From assembly GCA_013397435.1 (NCBI GenBank), contig VZRG01002389.1:41158-105157 (forward strand): a stretch of DNA of 64,000 bases. Direction: 5' to 3'. Below the pieces are notes generated by a model. The model saw only the letters and a list, made by a program, of their open reading frames with translations. It was not told where the DNA came from and ran no database searches. Positions within the stretch are counted from its first letter, which is position 1, and each line of letters opens with the position of its first letter. The position numbers were made by a program, and so were the translations under genes. The stretch is from Erythrocercus mccallii (lineage: Eukaryota; Chordata; Aves; Passeriformes; Dicruridae). Positions 50,701 to 62,454 of the stretch are shown here, piece after piece.

Positions 50701-53700
50701 CTTGTGCAAGGCAGGCCGAAAGATCACACAGAAAGGGATAATCTTGTCAAGGCAGGTAGGTGTTGTGTACAGGTGGATATTATAGAACAGTGTAATTTGC
50801 TGCTGGTTTAGGGACTCTCTTGTGGATTCAGCTCCTTAGATGTACAAACAACTAGATCTAGTACTATGTATCTCTTTCTTTTTTCCTTTCTTTTTTGTTT
50901 GTTTTTTTTTTTTTGTAAGGATGGAGGGAGGATTCTGCCATCTCCCAACTGTAATGAACTACTGTTTATTTTCAATTCCCCCTTTATCAATTCTTGATTA
51001 CACTTTTCCATTGGCTCTTTTATGAATTCTCTGGCTTGTTTGCTTTAGGAAGACTGTTCACAGTTGCACAAATAATGTTAGCTTTGTAAGTATTGTTCAG
51101 TGCAACATGCTAGTTGTATTTGTGAACTTTTTTTTTTTTTGAGGAAAAACACCCCTGGCTTCCAATAAAAGGTTACGTAGTATGTTTTTTGTACTTGTGT
51201 TTGCTTCCAGCTGTTGACAAAAGGTTTTGTTTCTCATGATGAACTTTTGAAGCTCTTTGAAACATGCCTCAGTGCTTTCAGTTGTAAAAAAGATTCGTAT
51301 GTTACCTAGTATGTGACTGTTTCCTTAGCAGTATCCAGTGGGGAAATGTTTACAAGGTAACTTTCTGTAAGATGAAAGAGACTGAACTAGTCTCTAACCA
51401 TCTTTTTCTTGGTGTGTTTTTGTTTTTTAACTGAGGAGAAGGAATAGATCTAATTGCTTTTTATGCCCCAAAATTTACAACTTGATGATTAAACTCCCTG
51501 AGGTTATGGTGACACATTTTTCTTCCTTTTTTTTTTTTTTTTTTTCTCGGTGAATGGCAGTTATTTGGGGTAAATGGGGTATTTGGAGTTGTCTCTCTTG
51601 GAACTGGTAGCACAGCAACATGTAATTAAAAAGGTCAGGCAGCTATGTCCATGTGGCTTGTGTATTATTATATGAGAGATCTGTGCATAATACAAATAAT
51701 TCTGTTTAAAAACATACCTGGAGAAAGAGGTGATATTTCAGCTAGGAAGCTGTGCCAAGATCCAGCCTCTCCAGACAGCTGAGTTTAGGCCCCACATCAA
51801 GAAGTGAATTAAACGAAATAAAAAACTTTTGCTCCGTTTTTATTTTGTACAGCAATTTCTTGGCAGGCTGCTTTAAGAACAACTCCACTTTTTCGGGAGC
51901 TGTGCTTGTTCTTTTGTCTGGGAATTTCTAGGAAGGCAGAAGAAAGCTTTTTCCCTCTCTGTGCTTTTTAAAAGGAGGTGATTTTTGCCTTCTGCCCCAG
52001 GCTGGCTAGGTGGGATGAGAGAGCTTGATGGGTTGTGCAGGCTGGTGGCTGGGGCTGCTGCCCAGGCATTGGGATAACCTGGCCCAGCAGGAGAAAAGCA
52101 ACCTCCTCCCTTTACCTGTTCCCCACATGAGTTTCCCAGGCAGCTCCCTGGTGGGTTATTCTGCTGCTTTAGAAGTGAAAACAAGGCCAGATAAAGCCTT
52201 CATGGCAGTGCAGATAGTGGCTGTCACCGAGTAAATCTGCTTCCCCACCCATTTCCCAGCACAGGCAGCCTTGGGGCAGGGTGCTGGCAGATGTGCTCCC
52301 TCCTTCCTCCTGGCTAAGCCTGTCCCCACCCCAGCAGGAATGCCATGGCTTTCAGGGGAGCACAGCAGCAGGCTCCCCTCTCTGGGGCTGCAGCCACCAC
52401 CAGGCTCTCCAGTGTTTCTGCCTCAAAAGGAAAAAAGGGGGGAAAAGAAAACACAAAATTAGGCTTCGGTTTATTTTTCTGTGATGTCTGGGGTTTGGGA
52501 TTTAAAAGCAAAATAAACTTTCTGTAGGTGTTTATTGCTGACAGTAGGAGTTCACTGGATGAGATTTGGGGTATGGAATAAGAATACAGGAAGCTCTTCA
52601 AACGCAGTTGGTACCCCTGCCTTCAAACAGACCTTTGATGCAATCCACACGTAAGAATTACAGTGCTTTTGGGAGGGTTGTTAAAGGGGTAAATACACAG
52701 ATGACATCAGATGAAAAATGGATTTTGAGTTTCAATTTGGAATTGTACCCATTTCTAAAAAAAAAAAAAAGGCAGTTCTGAAAATGATGTGTCAGTTTGT
52801 CATTTTCCCTTTGTATGAAGAATAAGTGCACTGAGTCACGTAATGTGTTAGACAAATGTTCACATTCACACTTAATGCATGTTTCTGTTACAAAGTTTTC
52901 TGACGTTTGTGTTTCCATGTGGATTCTTAAGCAGGATCAGATGTAGTAGAGAAGCTGCACCTGGTTTTGGGGTGGTGCAGGAAGAACTGCTGCTTTGTAA
53001 GGAATGCTTTTTGAAAGCAGTCCTAAGTCCAGATACAGAATTTGACAAACAGTTATGATTTTTAAAAATGCATATAGATATCCATGATCCTTAAAATAGG
53101 GTAGAATACTGACAGCAAGTGTGTCCCTTTGCAGCAAACACTGAAAAGTAAGAAACTTATTAGGAAAGAGATGGTGGGGATAATTTATTTGATGCTTCTA
53201 ATAGTTATTCTTAGGATTGGTATGTGTTTGTTTCATCAATAAACAACGAAGAAAGAGGATGTCAGAGTAATGTATGAACTTGATGTGAATTGACAATTTG
53301 TCCTTGCATTGTTTAATTTAAAAAAAAAGTGGGGGCAGGGAGAGAGAGGAGAGTGTTTGGAGTGTAGTTTGAAACAGAAGAAGCTGGTGTTTTCCAGGAC
53401 AAATGAGGCAGTGGAATGCTCTGCCATGTGGTATCCACACTGGGAATGCAGGAGATTCTTGGGAGGCTTGGAGAGAATCCCCCATCTGTAAACATGAACA
53501 CTTGGAGGTCTGGGCTGTGATAAGAGGAAACTTCTAAAATGTCATGTTGTAACGAGTTCCTTTGGTTCATTTCTGTGACCCAGTCTTTTCCTAGTTCTGC
53601 TGATGTGCAGGAAGTGTCAGAGGCAGTCCTGCTTTCCTAGAAAGTGCCGATCTATATGAACTTAATTTGAGATTTAAGCTACAAACTGATGAAAACGTAT

Positions 53701-54508
53701 CGCTTTTAAATCTATTACTTGTTACATAATTCTATGATTTCTTTTGGTGCTCTTCATTAAAGAAATGTTTTTTTCTTTCAGTTACACGTTACATCAGGTG
53801 ATGTTCTCATGGTGGCATTAGATAAACTTGTTGTTTACAAAATCCTTCCTTGTTGCTAAGGGAGATAACTTCAATAAGTGCAAGAGCAGAAATGTCAATA
53901 AGTGTATCTTCCTGAATCTTGCACATCCTGGTGCATTTCCATTCGCTGTTTGTGTGCAATTATTGCTGAGATTATTTGCATCATGCTATGTGAGTAAGTT
54001 TTGCAGTCTAATGGCTTGTTACTCAGTGTGAAATAATGCACTCAAAGCTCAAAGCTGAGGTCATGTCACGCTCTTAGTTATGACCTATCTAATGCAGTTG
54101 TCTGTGTGCACAAATGAAGTTAAATTGCATAAGCTTCTCAGCACTATGAGAAATAACTAAAATGGCTCTTCGCTACCAAAGGTCTGTCAGCAGAATACTC
54201 CTGTATTCGCTCAGGAGTCGGTCATTACTAAAATAAAACCTGTTTTTTCTTTTCTGGAGTTTTGGAGTGGGCAAGGGGGAAATGGGGCAGGGGGAAGATC
54301 TAAACTGAAGAGTAGCATGCAAGTGACTCATTAGTGTAAATTGGGAAACTTAACCCTGGTTTCATCCCAGGGTAATTTTGTCCTAGGACAAGTAACTACA
54401 GAGTCTTTTTTGCTATGGTGTGTATTTCAGTGTTAACTTAACTCACAGTCCTTTGAATTTTTCCTTGATCTGATGGCTGTGTCGGTCTATGAATCTCTGC
54501 AGCTCCAG

Positions 54509-54529
54509 AAAAAAAAAAAAAAAAAAAAA
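54509..54529. repeat. A21 homopolymer
   Basis: Twenty-one A, preceded by ordinary sequence and followed by GAGAG. No retroposed gene body is recognisable upstream. Confidence 0.9.
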
Positions 54530-54743
54530 GAGAGCATGAATTTATTGTGTGATTTATATAGAGAATGACAGGAAGATCTTTACTGATAATATAATGGAGA
54601 CACACTGTCATTACATAAATTTGAGAGTGTTCTTTGGTGGGGTTTTCTTACAGTACAGCCATAACTCACTGTGATACAAATCTGCTTGATTGCTGTTTTA
54701 GCCTTGGAAAGGGCATGTTAATAATGCAGATTATTACTGCAGT

Positions 54744-55238
54744 TTAAGAAACTTTAAAACTTCTGCTGGGATCTACCAAACTGAGGATGGGAGGTGCAAA
54801 GCCCTGAGCAGCACTGCTGAGATTGCTTCCAACAACTGCTGGGAAGGCAGTGCTATTCCCATCGGGTGCCTTCTGCTTACGGGAAGAGGTTTTCCTGTCA
54901 GTCTCTGCAGCCAGCATTGGACAGAGCTGGAGAGTCTTCCCACCTCCCTTAGCTGGCTGGAGAATGAGCTCTTCGATCCTGTGCTTCAGGTAGTTGTTGT
55001 TTAAAGGGAGGGCAAATGGAAATCTCAGTCTGCTTAAATAAGGTAAGGAATAAGGGAGGCTGTGATCTGTCCTTTCCAACTGAGAGACTGAGCTGGACAG
55101 ATGTTTCTTACTCAGTGCTGAGGAGGAAAGTCCCTGGCTAGGGGCTCTAGAATGAAGGTTAAAAGGTGAAGGGATCCTATGGGGGCCTCCTGCTGCAATG
55201 ATGGCTTCAGCCCTGCACAAGTGGGACTGAAGATACAA
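54744..55238 (-). other. Unassigned 164-codon antisense open frame in intron 1
   Basis: A minus-strand frame in ordinary intronic composition. A second, 108-codon minus-strand frame (55327-55653) lies just upstream of it. I recognise no domain, signal peptide or membrane segment in either. They are listed because a frame this long is uncommon at this base composition. In a 64 kb window a few can occur by chance, so I do not call it a gene. Confidence 0.2.
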
Positions 55239-58200
55239 AACTTGTGTCTCTTCATCCTTTTCCTCCTCCTCCTTCCTCTCATTGCAACTACTTTGTGTTT
55301 ATTTTCCTACTTTTAAATTGCATAATTTAGTCCTTCCTGTCACTTCCTAATGTCTGAATCATAGGTAGCTCTTCCTGCCTGCAGTAAACAAACATTTTAC
55401 TCCTGGCACCTTTCCAAACATTGAGATTGTGTTTATGGAGGTGGAGGGGGTCCCTCTGGCAGTGTGCTTGGGAAGCTAATCCACCGGAGTACAGGTTGGG
55501 TAAGCTGCTTACTGCATGCTTCTGTGGCCAGCTGATTTCCTTGTCTTTCCAATCTTTCCAACTGCTGGAGCTGCTGGGCTTCTCAGGCCAAGCAGGTGAG
55601 TGGTAGGAGATGATAAAAGCAGAGCATAAACAGTGGGCAATGAGCTTCTGCACTTAATAACAGTAGCAGGGAGATTGCCTCAAGTCTTGCTGCTGTTGGT
55701 GGTGCCCCTTGGCTCTCTCACACCTTGCATTAGGTACAGTGCTGAGGTACACAGTGTGGGCCATCTAAGCAGTCACATGGGAGAAGCACTGCCTGGTCTA
55801 ATGCTCAGCCTTCGCTCATTTTTTGGATTCTTTCACTGCAAGGCAAGAAGACAACACAGGATACTTTGGAGCATGTGTCAGCCTCCATCAGCCTGCTGCG
55901 TATCTTAGACCACATTGGTAAAAGCTGCAAAATAGGAGTGTGTCGTCCTCACTTTTCATGTTGTTACTTCTCTTTCTTAGCTTTGAAAATACTTTATTTT
56001 ATTTTTGAATTGACTGTGACTCCAGAATGATGCAGAGAAGGCACAGCTAACACCCATGGAGGTTCCCCACCTCTCCTGTTGCATTTGCACTCTCTTTACT
56101 GGTTACTGTCCTTTATTAAGGCAATTCATCTTGAATCATCATAGAGCAGCCTCACAATGTGCTGAACACTACAGCTCCTGCACTGCATGTGGAACTGTTA
56201 AATGGACTTCATTTGGTAAATGGAGACAGCAGAGGAAAGATCCAGTCTTTGTTTTGGCAGCTTTACACTTGCTTTACTTCCTACCCATCTGTGTCTCCTC
56301 ACTTTCCTCTCTGGTCCTTACTACTAAGGTGCAAGAAGGTGAGAACAAGTTAAATATGTTTAGGATAGATTAGATGAAGTAAGAACACCCTGAATATTAT
56401 GCTGACTAAATTGTGCTTTCTTGTAAAAGATAAAGAGATCACCTTTTTCATAAGTTACAACTTAGCCTGACATTTCTGACAGCGTTGTGTATAGCATGGG
56501 AAACATATTCTCTGTGCAGATGATCTAAAAACCCACCAAAACCATTCTGCAGGTTGGTAGAAATATAAGAGATAGCAACAGAATAAGAGAAAGCAACAGA
56601 ATGTTATTCTAGCCTAGTTTAGTACCAGTTTCAGAAAAGACTATTGAAGCAAAAGAACCCTGCTATTACATGCCATAGGAATGCCTGATGTTCCAGTTTG
56701 TTCTGGCTGAGGCTGCATATGCACAGGGACATGGGGCTTTCCCTTGTGCCGTGTTTTCTCATGCAGTCAGTAAATGAATGGATGAAGTTCCTCAGAAAGG
56801 TAAGTTTGAGAGACTTTGGACCTGAGAGCTTGTTTTAGTTGGGACTAAGTGTTGGATACCCTTTTTGCCATCATTGCCTACTTGCACTCTTTGTCCGTGT
56901 GTAATGAAAGAATTTACATTTTATTTCACAATAGTGGGAGGAGTTACTTTTTCCTTTGGTTGGGGTTGAAATGAGTTTTGTGTATGTGGAGTATGAAAGT
57001 AATTTTCTTGGGGGTGCAATTTGGGTAATGTACCATCGTACATACTAGGGAATTGGAAAGAAAGTACTGTGATAGAAGACAGCAGCCTCTTAATAACATA
57101 TTCCAGTCTAAAATCATGGCAACCTCTTTCATAAGAATACTGTACCATGTGGAAACAATTACATGAAAATATTTTTATCTGTTTGCTGCATGCGTTTTGG
57201 AATTCTTGAAACTTAATATATCAGTTCTAGTCAATAAAGGTCACAGATCTTTCCATTGGAATTTGAGGTTATTAAATTATACTTTTGCATTGAATTTCAA
57301 TGATTGCATTATTGTCATTCATCTGAGGCGATGACAATCTTGCCATCTCAGAGGATGCTGGGCTTTTTATTTCTTTAAGAAGACATGAATAGTATTAAAG
57401 TGAAATCTGATGGAGTGCTGTATGATTTTTAGCAACTTGTTAAGCAGCACTTCTGAGTTGCTTGTGAAATTTCAGTAAGTCTCATTGTAAAGTGCAAATA
57501 TTTCTCTAGGCAATTGAACTATGCAGCCTTAAGTTGCTGTTAAACACCTCTATAGTATTATGAAAAAAAAAATCCTGCTAAGCTTTATACCAAAACTTGT
57601 GACTGTGGACAGGTGTAAGCCAAGAAAATTGTTGAGTCTATAGCAGAAACATGCTTTCCCACAAAATAAAATCCAGGGATGTAGCCACTGTAATTGTGCA
57701 ATAAATTATCATAAATGTGATGTCATAGTCTCTGCAACTTTCTGAAGGGGTAGTCTGATTTTGAAATCAACCAAGTAGTGAATAACAAGCCTCTGAATTG
57801 GCCGAGACAACAGCAGACAAGTCTGCATCATTTGGGGAAAGCAGTCATCTCCTTGGTGAATTAAACTATTTCAAAATAGAACTTGTTGACTTAATGTGTT
57901 AATCTTGGCTTTTCGTGAAGAAGCGCAGCATCCAACACTGATGAATTATTTTTTTTATAACAGATCCCTGAACTTCAGGCTAGACAGCTAAAACATTGAG
58001 GCTATTAAGTGTAACTCTTCCGAACTGCAGTTTTTCTCTGGTAGCATTCAAACATTCTGATTCCCCTGTAGAAAAAGGTTCTCAGATGCAGATGGGATTG
58101 CAGGACTGAGCTTTTGATTTACGAGGACAATTTCACAAGGGTGAAATTACCCAAGAGTGTATCGTGAAGATTAGACAGAACCCAGCAATTCTTTAAGATT

Positions 58201-58504
58201 TCAATGGCGTAATTCAGAAAGGTTGTTTGGGATAATTACTGTATGTGATAACAAGGACATATTGCTTGAAGTGTAGCTCTGTTAGTCATGTGTTATTGTA
58301 ACTTTAAAAAGAAAAAATGAGAGAGTCCTCCAAGTTTTTTATGGGTCTCGGTTAAAAATCAAGTATTGTTAATGAAATTATTTGAAAGAACAAGTTGAAA
58401 TTCAATTGAGTGTGGTAAAACTTAACTCAATGTCCAAATAAAGATATATTCTAAATGTAATAAAGCACAGTTTATGCTTTTCAGTGATTACCAGAACCTC
58501 TTGG

Positions 58505-58518
58505 GGTGTGGGTGTGTG

Positions 58519-58557
<39 letters not shown>

Positions 58558-58570
58558 GTATGTATGTATT
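58505..58570. repeat. (GT)n(TA)n(TGTA)n compound microsatellite
   Basis: GT units interrupted by GGG pass into a pure GT run, then TA, then TATG. Alternating purine-pyrimidine throughout. Confidence 0.95.
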
Positions 58571-59493
58571 GTAATTAAAGCAGTTCAATCAGCTTAGAAA
58601 GTAGTGATGTGCTAACAAAATATATCTCTGTGCCTTCCTAGTAAGAAATAGGAAGATCTTCACAAAACTCCATTCCTGTGTCCTTCAGGTAAAAGCATGG
58701 GTAAATAAATAAGTCTTGCAGTGTGCCCAGAAGATTATTTGTGAGGGGTCAGCTGGAGTAGAATTTGGAGCCAAGAGCCTTCCCAGAAGGTGAAGCCTTG
58801 GCTTTGACCTGGCTCAGTCTTTCCTCATGACTTTTGCAGATGCCTGCAGAGGCCTACAGGTGACCTTTTCCAAGCTGATACTCATTCATTCTGGTTTTTT
58901 GTTCCCCTTTTCACTTTTATTCACTTTGGAAGCAATCAAAAACTCCTCGCTTGAGTTCTTGTATTTAGCCTTGTGACACGATGCCCTGCTGCGCTTCCAA
59001 CCTAATTAATGTCCTTCCTAAAAGGTAGTAGTCTTTTATTTTCTTCTTTTCCTTTTCCTTTTGGTCTCACTTTCCCTTGAAGATCTGCAGCTTCTGTGTC
59101 AGCTTATATCTGTTCATCTTTGCTCTTCCTTGCCATTGATCTGGCTGTGGATGGCTGCTCATGCTCATTCTATGCAAACTTTGCATCAATGGCACACACT
59201 CAATCTCTCTGCTCCTAAATGCTGCCTTTTCTCAGACTTGACTTCTGTATACTACTACCTCTAACGTTTTGCTATCAAATTAAGTGTATTTTCTGTTTTC
59301 TTGGGAGTTGTTTTTGCAGCTGACATCTCTGTTCCTTTAATACATGCCCAATATTTTCCTGATGTTTAAGTCTCTTTGCCACTAGAGTTGCCCATTTCAG
59401 GAACTTGTAGATGGCCTTGCCCACATTCACCATTGGCTGGGCATGTAGGCATTTTCCAGGTAGAGCCAACTATAGCTGCTGTCATTTTGTTCA

Positions 59494-59535
59494 TATAGAT
59501 ATATATATCTATATATATAGATATATAGATATAAT
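59494..59535. repeat. AT-rich palindromic repeat
   Basis: A perfect 20-base palindrome, TATAGATATATATATCTATA at 59494-59513, is followed by further TATAGA units. It directly borders the CR1 fragment and can form a hairpin or cruciform. Confidence 0.9.
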
Positions 59536-59566
59536 TTTTTAAAATTTTTTTTTGCTGTCAGGCTTG

Positions 59567-59883
59567 CTAATCATATTCTTGGAATCCTTTCCCTCTGGGC
59601 CGTTTTCCAGCCACTGCCCCAGCCTGTGTTGCTGCCTGGGGTTGTTGCAGCCCAAGAGCAGGACCCGGCCCTTGGCCTTGTTGAACCTCACACAATTGGC
59701 CTCATCCCATTGATCCAGCCTGTCCAGATCCCTCTGCAGAGCCTTCCTGCCCTCCAGCAGAGGAACATTCCCACCCAACTTGGTGTCGTCCATGAGCTTA
59801 CTGAGGCTGCACTTGAACCCCTCAACCAGATCGTTGATAAAGATATTAATCAGGACTGGTCTGTATATCTCTAAATGCCACAA
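59567..59883 (-). mobile_element. Internal CR1 LINE reverse-transcriptase fragment
   Basis: The minus strand reads NIFINDLVEGFKCSLSK, then DDTKLGGN, then LEGRKALQRDLDRLDQW and RFNKAKGRVLLLG, which is the palm region of CR1 reverse transcriptase including the catalytic Asp-Asp pair (codons at about 59785-59790). The box reads L-M-D-D where active CR1 has F-A/V-D-D. Both ends are missing: the frame stops resembling CR1 beyond the G-Q-W-L-E region and runs into an A-rich tract at 59536-59551. It is a dead fragment. Confidence 0.92.
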
Positions 59884-60343
59884 CTATTTTTTCTTCATAG
59901 ATTTATAAAATGCAGTCTCCTTAAAGGTTGTATTTAAAGCCATTCATAACTGCACTGTATCTCTATAGAGATTTATATATTATTATATTTCCTGTCTGGT
60001 TTTAAACTCTACACTAAGTTTGGGATTAAGTGATAAAACTATTTTCTGAGCTATTAGAACTAGAGGGTGGTTTTTTCATTCTGTTCTCAATCAAGATTGA
60101 TTTCTTCTATTATGTGTACAAAGGATTTGTGAGGTTATTCTATTTACTTGTGTATTTTGGTGAAATGCTCTCATGTCTATACCAAGGGAAGGAACTACAT
60201 ACAAATTTTTCAGTAGACTTCATGGTGGAAAATGTCTCTTTCTCTGCTTGGAAAGCATGTAGCAGCCTTTACATGTAATTACTCTTTTTTAGTCTTAATC
60301 TGAGCATATTAAGAGACTCCTTTGTAGTTTGCACTTTGCCCAT

Positions 60344-60560
60344 ATGGAGATCCACAAAGGCCAAAATGGCTTGAATTTGTGCATAGGAACAATTGACAGA
60401 ATAGAGACTGGTGAGCACAGGAATTATCTCTGCTCTTTTGGGAGCGCTGCCAAGATAAGCTGCTGTCCTCTGTATCAGCTGCAAAATTTCTTTGTGGTCA
60501 TCCTTCAGTAAAGCCCCAAACAGAGTGCATGGTTCGAATTCCACCGAGATACAAAGGCAA
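60344..60560 (-). mobile_element. Old L2-like LINE fragment, end of reverse transcriptase, frameshifted
   Basis: Two minus-strand frames join near 60510. The first (about 60510-60560) reads AFVSRWNSNHALCLGL. The second (60344-60514) reads LLKDDHKEILQLIQ, then TAAYLGSAPKRAEIIPVLTSL. Together they follow the L2/Rex-type pattern H-A-F-x-x-S-R-x-D-Y-C-N-A-L-x-x-G-L-P, L-Q-x-x-Q-N-x-A-A-R and I-x-P-V-L-x-x-L-H-W-L-P-V. The avian CR1 equivalent differs, so this belongs to another, older LINE group. The frameshift and loss of H-W-L-P-V mark it as a pseudogene remnant. Confidence 0.7.
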
Positions 60561-61004
60561 ACACAAATATGAAAGCTGACCACTGAAGGAATGCAATTTT
60601 AACTATAAAGCCAAATTTTCTTTCATTTGATGATCTCACTACTCTAATAATAAAATAATTAGGATTTTTAAATTTTATTTGGAATATAACAAAACCTGAA
60701 GGCAGTGGAATTCGCAAAATGCATTCCCTCATCTGAATGGGGTAGAAAGCTTTGGAGTCTTCAGGTGCCTTGACAGCATCAGTTGTGTCTTCCCCGGACT
60801 GTGCCTCTGTCAGGTACTTTTCTCCCAAACTGTGTCAGGCAAGTCTGAAGTGATTTGGAGCTGGAAGGTACATTTACAGTGGTGACATGGCCACTGGGAC
60901 TACTCCTTGCTATTTTCACAAGTCTTTGAGAAATTCTCTAAGAATGATGCGTGACAAAGCAGAAATAATTACAGTGCACAGGAGATAAGCCCTGTATCCT
61001 ATGT

Positions 61005-61043
61005 GCCACCCCTTCCAACTCAGAATATTCTGTGATTTGATGA
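61005..61043 (+). mobile_element. Very short CR1 3' tail
   Basis: CACCCCTTCCAACTCAGAAT followed by ATTCTGTGATTTGATGAT matches the final CR1 3'-UTR motif and its degenerate octamer repeats. Only some 40 bases remain, so chance similarity is possible. Confidence 0.5.
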
Positions 61044-62148
61044 TGTTATCCAGGACTGGTGCTGTCCAAGAGGAATTACTTGCATGAGGCCCCTCACCAG
61101 GATCCTGCACACAGGGACACTGATCAAGACAACCAGGGCTGCTGCTGGTTGAGCTAAAAGTGACCAGGCTGCATGTTTTGAGTTTTGCAATGACCCTGAT
61201 TGGGGCTAAAAGATAGAGCTGTCTGCATATTGATGGGAAAGCAAGTTGGAAGTGGTCCAGACCTGTTTGTGCACTCTCCAGTTGTTCTGCTGCATCAATC
61301 TGTGCAAAGTATTCCTGGAAGGGGAGTCTGGGAGGGGGGGTGGAGAAGGTGATGAGTTGTTATTTTCTGATCTTGCTAACCTGCAAGAGTCTTAATGGGA
61401 ATAACTGGAAATGAAGAGGCTACTCAGGTGTAATGAGGTTTAACTAATGTAACCAATGTTTCAACTTGTTCTACTGCGTGTTTGCTCTAAGGCTTGTTTA
61501 CGTATTGTATAAGCCAAACTCGCCTGTCTTGTTGGGTGAGTGTGGTAAAGTCTGCAGAGCTACGTGAATGCACTGTAATATCTTACATAGCATTAACAAA
61601 ATATGCCCCTGTGCTGTGACACACTGATGGCACATGAAATCTCCGTGCTTTTCAGACACACCTCAGAAAGGTGATATCAATTTTTTTTTGCAGATTGTGG
61701 GAAATCGGGTACACTCAAAAAATACCGTAATACCAGCCTTTTGTATTAAACAAATAAATCAAGGGACCCGAGTTCCTGACAGAGGCAAATGGGAGTTGCA
61801 GATTTTCTTATTGATGGTCTTCTGGATTGTTCTGAAATGTAGTGAAAATGTGCTGATGGACAGGTTGTATCAAGTGAGGTGACTTACTGTTTTTTTTTTA
61901 AACCCCTTTCCCAAGCTCACTGCCTTATTGGTCTTCTGGTGACCTTTTGGAGTTCATCACAAGAATATTTTTGGTCTTTCCTATAACATAGCTACTTATG
62001 AACAGCTTCTTTCACTGAAAAGATTTAGTGTAATAAGAATGTAGTAGTCATAGTAGTGCATAACACTTCCAATGGTAAGGAAAATTTTCTTTTCCTCTTG
62101 GACTAAGCTTCATGAGTTAATACAAAGCAAAATCTAAGAAAGAATTTT

Positions 62149-62454
62149 TCAAGTGAGCCAGTTAATCAGAGCTACTGTAAGCTGATCGCTATTGTGCTGA
62201 ACAGAAAAACGTGAAATCAGTCTGGTTGGGAACCAAGGTCTGCAGTTAATATATTTCTTGCCAGTTTTGTTCATGAGAACTGCTTCAGCTATAAAATCAG
62301 GTCTGTTGTAAAAATTTGGGGCTTTGATGCCTAGAATTGCTTTTTGCTGTCCCTTTTGAACATTAGCATGTAATATTTGTTTGTCTCTAAGAATCTGAAG
62401 TTTCTCATAAGGGTTGACTTTTCCCTCAAGCGAGTTATTCACAATTGTTATCTA
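62149..62454 (-). other. Unassigned 97-codon antisense open frame
   Basis: The frame is AT-rich yet open. Its residues (for example K-V-N-P-Y-E-K-L-Q-I-L-R-D and P-N-F-Y-N-R-P-D-F) look more protein-like than most chance frames here. An acceptor-like TTTATCTAG directly precedes the open stretch on the minus strand (about 62445-62455). No donor follows and no family is recognised. It could be a degraded retrocopy piece or chance. Confidence 0.18.

Noticed and set aside
60530..60545. GGTTCGAATTCCACC, resembling the T-arm of a tRNA gene
   Set aside because: No matching acceptor stem, D-arm or anticodon arm in either direction, and the motif lies inside the L2-like LINE fragment.
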